Positions 33,483-42,362 of a DNA stretch of 64,000 bases are shown here, one piece after another (positions within the stretch are counted from its first letter, which is position 1; each line of letters opens with the position of its first letter). This stretch comes from Flammula alnicola (Eukaryota > Basidiomycota > Agaricomycetes > Agaricales > Strophariaceae). Location of the stretch: contig JADNRV010000209.1 in the NCBI GenBank assembly GCA_015499995.1, positions 1 through 64,000 on the forward strand, written 5' to 3'. Made by a program: the position numbers and the translations under genes. The notes under the pieces were generated by a model that was given only the letters and a program-made list of their open reading frames with translations, searched no databases and was not told the DNA's origin.

Positions 33483-34133
33483 TTGCCAAGTCCCCCAGAC
33501 CTACGCGTTGTAGGGCTTGGAGCGACAGCCTCCCACCAGGAAACCATCGGATCCGCAACCAACCCTCTCAACCTCGTTGGTTATGTCAAGAAAGTTCGCC
33601 ATCCACCCATCCGCGACCTCATAACGGGCTTCGAAGGCGTCGTCCGCCCAGGCGAAATGCTGCGTAAGCGAATCTTCCCTGTACACTCACAGAACCTGAA
33701 TCTTTCCATATGCGCAGTCGTTCTGGGACGGCCTCCGGATGCAGCACACTTTTAAAATCTCTAACCGACAGAAGAGAAGATGCCATGCACGGAGAGGTGC
33801 ACTACGACGTCCTCACGCCAGCCGACATCACCAAATATTTCCGCGGCGACATACAATATGTCCCTGAGGCCGATATCCACTTCCCATTCTCACAGTCGCA
33901 CAGACCGTCCGGTTCGCGCACAACCGCGTCGGGGGCGAGTCGAGAGAAGAGTACGAGGAGCGTGTCACGGAGGTGTTGTTGAGCCCTTTTGGGCTGCAGC
34001 ACGCGAAGAACACGCTGGTGGGGGATGCCATGGTGCGCGGTGTGTCTGGAGGTGAGAAGAGGGTGTCGATTTGTGAAGCGATGGCATGTAGGACACGAAT
34101 CACGGCACGGGATAAGTTCGTAGAGAGTGACTA
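33483..34133 (+). pseudogene. PDR-type ABC transporter fragment (captured)
   Basis: The fragment corresponds to the first nucleotide-binding domain of a fungal pleiotropic-drug-resistance (ABCG) exporter. Recognisable blocks are FEGVVRPGEML, an intron with GTAAGC (33664 to about 33718), VLGRP, STLLKSLTDRREDA, GEVHYDVLTPADITKYFRGD, LTVAQTVRFAH and the signature loop VSGGEKR. The P-loop is destroyed: about four bases are missing after GRP (near 33733), which shifts the frame inside the Walker A motif. A second shift follows HFP near 33890, and the frame stops at about 34133. The membrane domain is absent. It is on the same strand as the Helitron and the dynein fragment. Confidence 0.88.
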
Positions 34134-35095
34134 GAGCTTGTTCTTGAGCGGGATATCGTCTCCCACATATCCTTTACCCGTCGTCCATCGATATTCAGAC
34201 CCGACATTCACTCTCATTTCTCGCTGACGCTGCATGTCTGAGGCACCATACCGCCTTGTAAGCGGTCTACTCCATCCCATGCTGTTCGTGACTCTGACCG
34301 CAACAAACAGCGCCTGGATTGTCCGTGGAACGCCGCCTCTGCAACCGTGTACCAACGGGTGAACGCACATCCGACGTCGGTGCCGCTTGCTGTCCTTCGG
34401 GCTATGTGTACACACTTCGGGTCCGCCGTGGTTTCGAGGTAGTCGAGGCCACTGTCCATATAGTTGAATGCCGAGTGGGAATAGGCATGTGCAGACTTAT
34501 AAGTACCCCGTTTCGTATGCAGCGACAGACGAGAACTCACAGCTGTGCGTTTTTCGCAGCCCTCGTCGCCCGTCAACTCACAGCCTTCGAGAAAGTGGAG
34601 AGCATGTTGCCGCCGTGCCTGAAGAAGACCACCTCCAACAACACTTCTCGGTGGCTAGTCATACGCCGCTCTTGGTAGCTGTGACACGGAGTACCCATCG
34701 ATTTGGATTTGCGTTCGTACTCCGCGAATGGAATGTGGGCCGTGTGGTCGTGGATGGCACTGAAGAAGGAAGCGGTGAGGGAGTACGTTTTTCTGTAATC
34801 GTTGCCCGTGATCTCAACTTAGTTCGGCTTTCAAAATCGCGGACTGAAGATTGCGATGTTCCCGCAAAACTAACATATACTACGAACAACATTCAAGGCG
34901 TATACGGAGGGGGGGGGCTCTCAAACCGTACTGAAATGGCAAGTTTGTTCGATTCGTCGATTCGTAGAGTGGATGGAAGACTCACAACGACGCGCAGGCC
35001 GATCTCGTCCTCCCTGTCCCCCACCTCGTCCTCCCTGTCCCCCATCTCGTCCTCCTTGTCCCCCCTGCATCCCATCGGACCCGTTGTTCGTTTTT
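34134..35095. other. No supported gene; includes a 21-bp tandem repeat
   Basis: No gene could be supported. A 21-bp unit, CTCGTCCTCCCTGTCCCCCAC with small variants, is repeated three times at about 35007-35069. Open frames here have no recognisable text. Confidence 0.4.
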
Positions 35096-36590
35096 CACCT
35101 GTAGTAGCTGGTATCATGTATGATACCTAGGCTGTGGCCTAAAATACGTTATACATAGATGACAGGTTTGCCCCACTTAGGCCGTTGCCTAAGACCATGT
35201 AACACACTGTATATACATGCCGGATGAGCCGGGGCAGGTTTTGCTCACCTTGCAGGCGGCGGGTAATAGTAAATACACATCAACAATGCATAGATTTGAT
35301 GGGCGGGCACAAAATATGGTGCTGCACGTCGTTGGGGGCGCATTTGAGCGCGGGAAAAATTCCGTTGGGGTCTATATATATTATTTGATTTATTCTAGGT
35401 GTTTCCGCACGTCTGAGAGGGCGGGAGCGGGTGGATTGGCGCGCATGGCTTTGGATGACGGTCCCATTTGGGGTGGTGCTGATGGTAAACAGCTGTCAAC
35501 AATGCAGCAAATGATGTCCGGGGTTGTATTTTGGGTGTTGCTCATCGTCGCGGGCGCTTCTGGGCACGGGAAAAAAACCATTGCATAGCCCTGATTTTTC
35601 TCTATCCCAATCCGTCATTTGCGCGCCCTATGGGGGGCGGGACGGGGTGGATTGCAAAGGATGACTTTGGATGTAGTTCTAAAAATAACCTGGATTTCCG
35701 GGAGCGCGTCATTTCAATGACATCATTCTATGATTTCATGTTCCTGGCGATCTATTTTTAATTCCGGGCACTTCTACACTATTTTTAGTGAGAGGCCGTG
35801 CACTCGGAACGGGGTATGGCGGAGCGGAATAGCTCTTGATGGCTTTCTAAATATGGATGGCCATACATTTTGACCTCCAGGCGCTCTTCCCTTTGTAATT
35901 TCATTGGTATTACTATATGGTTGTATTCCACAAGTAAATGCAAAGCTAATATATAGTACTACTTATATGCTTAAGAGAGGTCAGGAAAGGATGGATGCAT
36001 CTTTGGGTTCTCAGATGGGCGCTACAGTAGGATGAGTGATATAAATAGAATTCAAAAACTCCGAAATGTTTTTTTTTCCATTCCCTTGGCCTCTATTCAC
36101 ATGCCCCCTCATTTCTATATACATATCCATAATCTGCAAGTAAATACAGACTGAATGACACCATTTTTGTAGGCAAATGCGGAAGGAAAAGGACGGAGGC
36201 AGCTTCAGCTCTTTGCGAGCAGGCATCAGATGGGCGCTAAAAATAGATTTGATCAATCTCTAACAGATTTTGCATTCTTGTGGCTGCTCTTCATTCGTCC
36301 CGCCGCTTTTTTGTATCTGGCTGGAATCTACTCATAAATACAAATCCATTGATACCAATTTTATCCGGGAATGATAGCGGGCAAGGGTACCAAAAAAAGA
36401 CATAATGCAAGTAATTTTGCGTTACCATTCTTGGTGCTCATTCTAGCCGCTCACTCTTGTAGTTACATGTGCGTGTTAATTGTTAATGGAGTATACAAAA
36501 AATTACTACAGAAAGTATATAACAAATGCCCAGAGTGCGCTAAATGGCACTCTGGGCATCTATCTATCATCCCCGCCTCCCACTCTCCCG
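35096..36590 (+). repeat. Left inverted arm of second element
   Basis: About 1.5 kb, the reverse complement of the right arm. It includes GTTGACAGCTGTTTACC in reverse complement (about 35483-35500), which is the uninterrupted counterpart of the site where the NACHT foldback is inserted in the right arm. Near its inner end is a 12-bp stem (ATGCCCAGAGTG, 36526-36537, with 36548-36559). Confidence 0.8.
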
Positions 36591-36646
36591 CTGCATGCCC
36601 CACATTTACCTTGGATGCAGTTAGACGATCGCGGCGGATGAAAAGA

Positions 36647-36713
36647 GACTTTGAACGTCGTACAGACGACGTTCAAAGTCAAGGAGGGACGACGAAGCCC
36701 GTCGTCCCTCCTT
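36647..36713. other. Hairpin pair, module A
   Basis: Two perfect 14-bp stems lie directly side by side. The first is 36647-36660 with 36667-36680 (GACTTTGAACGTCG, 6-nt loop). The second is 36681-36694 with 36700-36713 (AAGGAGGGACGACG, 5-nt loop). It is followed by GGCCTGTGGG. Module B (37464-37529) has the same layout with paired sequence changes. Confidence 0.8.
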
Positions 36714-37463
36714 TGGCCTGTGGGTATAGCAAAGGGCGCTGGTGGAAGTCGAATGGGCAGTGGGAGGGCGGCTGGCAGAGCGAAAACGCATTGCCTGCGT
36801 TGATCAAGGCGGTAGGGATGTCGTACGCCCGTGGCTGGTTGACGAGGTGGGCGGTTGCGTTGACAGGGCGCAGGCTGGGTTGCGTCGTCGCAGCCTATTT
36901 GGCTCAGGGTTGGTGACGTCAAATGGCGCAGCAGACAGGGCTGGTGACTGGTATGGCGGCGGCGGCGATTTCGTGCACCCGTGGACGATGGCACCAGTGC
37001 TGCGGCCGCCGGCGGTTCGCCTCATCGTCCTCGTCGTCTCGAAGCACCAGTAGTGCTGTTGATGTCGGTTCGCTTCGTCGTCCTCGTCGTAGGGAAGCAG
37101 CAGAGACGCTGCTGCTGCTTTGCTTCACTGTCCTCGTCGTATCGAAGCACCAGTGGTGATGGTGCTGGCAGTGCTTCGCCTGGCCGTCCTCGCCGTGTCG
37201 AAGCACCAGTGGTGCTGGTGGTGGCGCTTCGCCTCATCGTCCTCGTCGTATCAGAGCAGCATGGTGCGCCCGTGGATGGTCGTGGCGCGGGGGAGGCGGT
37301 TGCGATGTTGTATGCCTGTGCACGGTCAACGAGGTGGGTGGGGAGTTGACAAGGCACAAGCTGGGGTGCGCAGGGACAGCCCAGTCGGCTGGGCTGGTGA
37401 CGCCGAATGGCGCTGCGGACATGGCGTGCCGTGGTGTAAGGCCGTCGTGGTGAGGTCCAAGCG

Positions 37464-37529
37464 CAGATTCGAACGTCGTCTGCGACGTTCGAATCTGAGG
37501 AGACGACGAACCAAAGTTCGTCGTCTCCT
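37464..37529. other. Hairpin pair, module B
   Basis: The first stem is 37464-37478 with 37483-37497 (CAGATTCGAACGTCG, 4-nt loop, 15 bp). The second is 37498-37511 with 37516-37529 (AGGAGACGACGAAC, 4-nt loop, 14 bp). It is followed by AGCCTGTGGG. Both stems are perfect. Against module A the differences occur on both arms together. Confidence 0.8.
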
Positions 37530-37594
37530 CGCATAGCCTGTGGGTGGGGGGTTGAATGAGTATGGTCGAGACCCGAAAGAGGAGCAAGTAGAAA

Positions 37595-37632
37595 TATGCA
37601 ATCGCGATAACATTCATTATCGCGATTGCATA
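37595..37632. other. Perfect 16-bp hairpin
   Basis: TATGCAATCGCGATAA at 37595-37610 pairs exactly with 37617-37632 across the loop CATTCA. It is AT/CG mixed and unrelated in sequence to modules A and B. It marks the change from GC-rich to mixed sequence in the element core. Confidence 0.75.
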
Positions 37633-38030
37633 CAGGACGTACTGCGTGGGCCTCCCACTCCTTGGGTCCCCCCTTCTCATTCCCTGTCCCCATACGGCCG
37701 TCGTTGAGGTGGACAAATCAACCCACATCCCTCGGGCGAGGGGAGGGGCAGGCGGTTGGTAGCGGCGCAGTGATGGGCAGAGATCAACCGTGGTTGAGAA
37801 TAATCACGTTTCGGGGAAAGCCGAAACCGATTTGATTGGCTGGGACGAGCGGTCCGACCTCTCCCTCTACACCTCCTCATCGCTCGCGACGTCTCGGAAA
37901 GCACATAAATCATTAGAACATATGTATATTATTAATGGTATATCTTGTGAATAGAATTTCTTTTATTTTTCTTAATGTCCGAGCAAATTGAGTAATGTCT
38001 ATCGGGCTGCATTTAAGTTCGGCTGTGAGG

Positions 38031-38416
38031 GTGGTGATTTCGGGGCTGCTGAGGTCTTGCATCTCACCTTTAATGCACCCAAAGATGTCTCGATGGCTCG
38101 TTGAGAGCTCTAGTTTAGAAGAAGAATGATATTAAATGTTAATTCTTACCTTTCCTAGATTTTTATTGGATTGTGCGGAATGCTACATGTTTCGCCGTCA
38201 ACTAAGGCATGAGACGAGTGGACAATCTTACATCAATTGTGCCCTCGAGACGATATTTTGAAGTTATGTTCTTCTACATTGCCTTACTACCTCATAGACT
38301 ATCTACATTATTTATATATGATTCCAAAGAGACTTTTCTCAAGTAATTTTGAATTTAATGTCATTTCAATAAGATGAAATAGCAATTGTTTACCTTGAGA
38401 GTCCCGAAATCACCAC
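38031..38416. repeat. MITE-like unit with GTGGTGATTTCGGG termini
   Basis: GTGGTGATTTCGGG at 38031-38044 is the exact reverse complement of CCCGAAATCACCAC at 38403-38416. The 386-bp unit is AT-rich and has no coding potential. The same 14-mer occurs at 16466 and 16813 inside the KDZ element. No clear target duplication was found. Confidence 0.6.
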
Positions 38417-39435
38417 GTTCCACCCAATAACTGAGATGAGAGTCGGTTCCTGCTTTGAAATCTGAGATTTCGATCTGAATTGTCGTAGACTAGCGCAATT
38501 ACTATCTACATATCTATTAGTAATATTTCCGACGTCCGGAAATGCTTTGCTGCAATGTGCGCCCCGCCCGACTACTGCCCGACGGCCAGAGGCGCGATCC
38601 CGCCTTGCCTTAAACAGGCGAGTTGTCACATCTGTCACGCGAGCACATGACTCGATCGATGGGTGATCGATTGGTTGATTGCTCACTCTCAACCACCATC
38701 TCCCTCGACATTCCACCTCCTCACCAGCGCGAACCCCTCCCTCCAACGAGGATGTGGGCTGGCACATCCAACGGTACGACGACAGAAGCGAGGCGGCTAG
38801 GCAGCGATGACGGTGGGGATGGGGGCAGGCAGGTGGGCGAGGTGACCAGGTGCTACGACGACGACGCCGCAGCGAGCAGGCTGCCACCGCTGCTGCAATG
38901 ACGACGACGCACCGGCGTCTGCACTATTCCCCCCACCACGACTCACCGACGGGGCAAAATGGGTGGCGCAAGGCAGGTGAAGTGGGCGGAGGCACGCACG
39001 CCGCACGACAACGCAATGGCACAACAACGAAACGGCGCACGCCGCTGCAGCTCGCCGCCGCGGGCAACGAAGACGTCACCGCGACACCGTGCAACGACGA
39101 CGCCACCATGACGCCATGCGACGAACACAACACGAGTCCGACACCACAACGCACCGGGTGTGGCAACGACACCCCGACCGTGGGTGCACCAGCGCCGAGT
39201 CGACGACGCTGCCGCTACCGCCGCAGCATCACCCGACACGGCTTCCCCTCCAACAAAAACGTCGCCGCTCCGGCTGCAGCTGTAACGATGAGGCCCGCCA
39301 CTGCTGCAACGACGACAAGTGACGCAAGGACAGGACGAGGGGCCGGCAATACGATGCAGGCGATGCGAGACGGGGCAGGGACATGGGGTAGGATCAAGGC
39401 GAGGTAATGGCAAAGGCGTAGGTAGTATGCTCGCG

Positions 39436-39527
39436 AGCACATGGCGGCGGCTGCGACGTTTGTAGCCTGTGCTTGCAAGTCGCACACGGCGAGTCCTGCT
39501 CGCGAGTCGCAGCCTCCGCCGTGTGCT
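39436..39527. other. Long imperfect hairpin, 22-bp arms
   Basis: 39436-39457 (AGCACATGGCGGCGGCTGCG and two more bases) pairs with 39506-39527 with two mismatches. The loop of about 48 nt itself contains CGCGAG words. It lies just inside the right arm of the element. Confidence 0.65.
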
Positions 39528-40628
39528 CTGAGTGGGAGGCCGAGGGTAATAGATAGATGCCCAGAGTGCCATTAGCTTTCGTTACATATATTTTTATGAG
39601 TAGTTTTCTTTATAATATCTCATTAACCATTATCCGACATGTAACTATGAGAGTGAGCACCTCGAACTAGCACCGAAAATGGTAATGCAAAATTGCATGG
39701 TCTATTGCTGTACCCCTTCCTGCCCTCATGTCCCCACAAAATGGGCATCATTAGATTTGTATTTATGAGTGGATTCCATCTAGATATAAAAAAGCGGCGG
39801 GACGAATCAATAGCAGCCACGAGCACGCAAAAACTGTTAGAAATTAATGCAATCTATTTTTAGCACCTATCCTATGCCAGCTCGCAAAGAGCTGAGGCAG
39901 CTTCCATCCTTTCACTCCGTCCTTTCTCTATAAAAATGGTATCATTAAGTTTGTATTGACTTGTAGATTACAAATAAGTATATATAATTGAGGGGACAGG
40001 TGAATAGAGACCAAGGGAATATTAAAACATTTCGAAGTTAATGAAATCTATTTATATCACTCATCCTATGCTGTTCCCTAGCGCCATCCGAGGGCCCAAA
40101 GCTGCATACACCCTTTCCTGACGTCTCTTCAGCTTGAAAATAGTACCATTAGTTTTGTATTTACTTGTAAAATATAACTATGTAATAATATTAATGAAAT
40201 TACGAAGGGAAGAGACTGGAGGTCAAAACATAGGCAATGCTGCATGCATATTTAGAACGCCATCCAGCCCGCCCCGTTCCGAGGGACGACGTCATTTTCG
40301 GATCGGGGAAATATGGTTTCTGACGTGCCTGAGACTAAAAATGGTCTAGGAGTACCTAGAATTAAAAATAGGTCACCAGGAACATGAAATGATATAATGA
40401 TGTCATTGAAATGACGCGCTCCCGGAAATCCAGGTTATTTTTAGAACTACATCCAAAGTCATCCTTTGCAATCCACCCTGTCCCGCCCCCCATAGGGCGC
40501 GCAAATGGCTGATTTGGATAGAGAAAAATTGGGGCTACGCAATGGTATTTTTTCCCCACCGAAAAGCGCCCGCGACGATGAGCGGCACCCAAAATACAAC
40601 CCCGGACATCATTTGCTGTATTGTTGAC

Positions 40629-41582
40629 TATGGCTGTCCAAATGCACATTTATTCCCACGTGCGCGCCATTTTTGATCGCGCGCGCCAAATGGCCTCAAC
40701 TCGTTACAGCGGCATTCTTACCACTCAGGCTACCGTGTGTATGTATTTTATGTGTAGTATAGTTCATATAAATTAGAAAATACTCTGTTTTAACCTACAT
40801 AAGTGCATCCAGTGTCCTCGAGAATGTCCTTCCCATCCGGGCGCCGGGCCGTAGCTGGGCCCATCAATTCCTCGTCAATATTGTACTAAGTACATAAGAG
40901 CCAGCTGATAGGCGAGCATGGCTATGAGCGGTTGTATAGAATTGCGAGTGGAATCTGTGCGAAAGAAAAAGAAGCTAGCTATCGAGAGTTTTGATTTTAT
41001 GCAAAGCTCAGCGATAGATTGGGCGATTGCTGACTTCCCCGCCCCTGCAGCACCGTGCAACCACATGATCCATGCGTCGCGATCTTCGCTGTTCTGAATC
41101 CACTCCATGATCTTCTTCAAGACCGCGAGGCGCGTATTTGGATGACATTTCAGCGGATCGATGCGCTGTGCATTGACAGAATTCCGAATTATGGAATGCA
41201 GCCGAGGCAACTGCCTCTTGAAGTCGATTGAATCCTCCTATGTTCCATTAGTGACTCAGAAGATAACACATTTGCATCCCGACATACCTCTATGCCCGAT
41301 ATTAACATAAGTATTGTGTTGTGCGAGTGATCCCCTGGTCACTATTAAAGAGGCCCAGCTACGGCCCGGCCCGGATGGGAAGGACATTCTCGAGGACACT
41401 GGATGCACTTATGTAGGTTAAAACAGAGTATTTTCTAATTTATATGAACTATACTACACAGAAAATACATACACACGGTAGCCTGAGTGGTAAGAATGCC
41501 GCTGTAACGAGTTGAAGCCATTTGGCGCGCGCGATCAAAAATGGCGCGCACGTGGGAATAAATGTGCATTTGGACAGCCATA
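40629..41582. mobile_element. 954-bp foldback carrying a NACHT fragment
   Basis: The ends are near-perfect inverted repeats of about 233 bp (40629-40862 and 41351-41582), starting TATGGCTGTCC. GTTGAC occurs directly outside both ends (40623-40628 and 41583-41588), and the left arm of the host element shows the same site once, so GTTGAC is the probable target-site duplication (4-6 bp, because the flanking base is ambiguous). Between the arms is about 490 bp with a NACHT P-loop exon. There is no transposase. Confidence 0.85.
40875..41210 (-). pseudogene. NACHT NTPase fragment (NLR-like)
   Basis: The minus-strand exon encodes the start of a fungal NACHT domain. A CHPNTRLAVLKKIMEWI linker leads to the P-loop LHGAAGAGKSAIAQSIAE, then IASFFFFRTDSTRN and LIAMLAYQLAL, and a stop. 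An upstream piece (EDSIDFKRQLPRLHSIIRNS) may join across a short intron near 41230-41285. In complete proteins NACHT binds nucleotide and drives assembly of an NLR-like receptor. Here only about 110 residues exist, with none of the later NACHT motifs, so this is a mobilised fragment. It lies 1.2 kb from the WD40 array at 42363, on the opposite strand. Confidence 0.85.
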
Positions 41583-42362
41583 GTTGACAGCTGTTTACCA
41601 TCAGCCCCGCCCCAAATGGGACCGTCATCCAAAGCCATGCGCGCCCATCCACCCGTTCCCGCCCTCCCCGACCTGCGGCAACACCTGGAATAAATCAAAT
41701 AATATATATAGACCCCAATGGAATTTTTCCCGCGCTCAAATGCACCCCCAACGACGTGCAGCACCATATTTTGTGCCCGCCCATCAAATCTATGCATTGT
41801 TGATGTATATTTATTATTGCCTGCCCCCTGCAAGGTGAGCAAACCTGCCCCGGCTCATCCGGCATGCTATATACAGTGTGTTACATGGTCTTAGGCAACG
41901 GCCTAAGTGGGGCAAACCTGTCATCTATGTATAACGTATTTTAGGCCACGGCCTAGATATCATATATAATTCTAGCTTACAAGGCTGCGTTTTTTGGTCT
42001 CCACGGAGTACATTATACACAAGTAGTATCGCTGGTAGTTGCGTTTAGCAACTCTCAAACACATTAGTCGACCCAGGAACTTACCAATAGCCAAAAGGAG
42101 GAGAATTGTAATATAATCTGTAATCATGGGAGTCGAGGTACCCATCCGATTGCTCGTTGATTAAGTTTTAAGTGTACCTACACAGTCAAATGAATGTCAA
42201 CTTCGCTTTTTATGACATAAAACTGGAGGAAAAGAGAGAAAACGATGAAACGTACGGTCGGGGCAGTTCTGGTGTGATTGAAAAGCGACGAGAATCAATC
42301 GAATTACATTGATGCGCCTTTGGTCACACGTGACACTAATCTAATCTAATCTATTGCGTACA

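Larger units (their letters stand above)
23924..35095 (+). mobile_element. Helitron block with captured host-gene fragments
   Basis: The segment lies between inverted copies of the KDZ-type end (23908-23923 and 35096-35111). It holds one intact Helitron replication protein gene and, downstream on the same strand, degenerate host-gene pieces. Helitrons move by rolling-circle replication and are known to pick up gene fragments. I could not fix the exact termini. The right side ends in an imperfect palindrome GGTATCATGTATGATACC followed by TAG (about 35111-35131), which resembles the hairpin-plus-CTAG arrangement of Helitron 3' ends but also belongs to the transposon-end repeat. No clear 5' TC end was assigned. 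Confidence 0.65.
35096..41988. mobile_element. Non-autonomous foldback-like element related to the KDZ ends
   Basis: A 6.9-kb unit with long inverted arms: left about 35096-36590, right about 39526-41988 once the 954-bp insertion at 40629-41582 is removed. The outer ~350 bp of each arm match the KDZ element repeat (GATACCTAGGC, TAAAATACGTTATACATAG, GATGAGCCGGGGCAG). The inner arm sequence is different. The core (about 36590-39525) has a GC-rich left part with hairpins, an AT-rich middle with a 386-bp MITE, and a GC-rich right part. There is no transposase, so movement would depend on enzymes supplied elsewhere, plausibly a KDZ transposase. The right end carries the edge GCAGCCTTGTAAGC seen at 7945; the left end carries the other edge type. 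Confidence 0.78.
39526..41988 (-). repeat. Right inverted arm of second element (interrupted)
   Basis: Reverse complement of the left arm, split by a 954-bp foldback at 40629-41582. The outer end is CTAGCTTACAAGGCTGC, the inverted form of the sequence at 7945-7962. Confidence 0.8.

Noticed and set aside
36371..39572. Many overlapping long open frames on both strands of the GC-rich core
   Set aside because: High GC content removes stop codons in all frames. No frame shows domain text or splice structure, so none is called as a gene.
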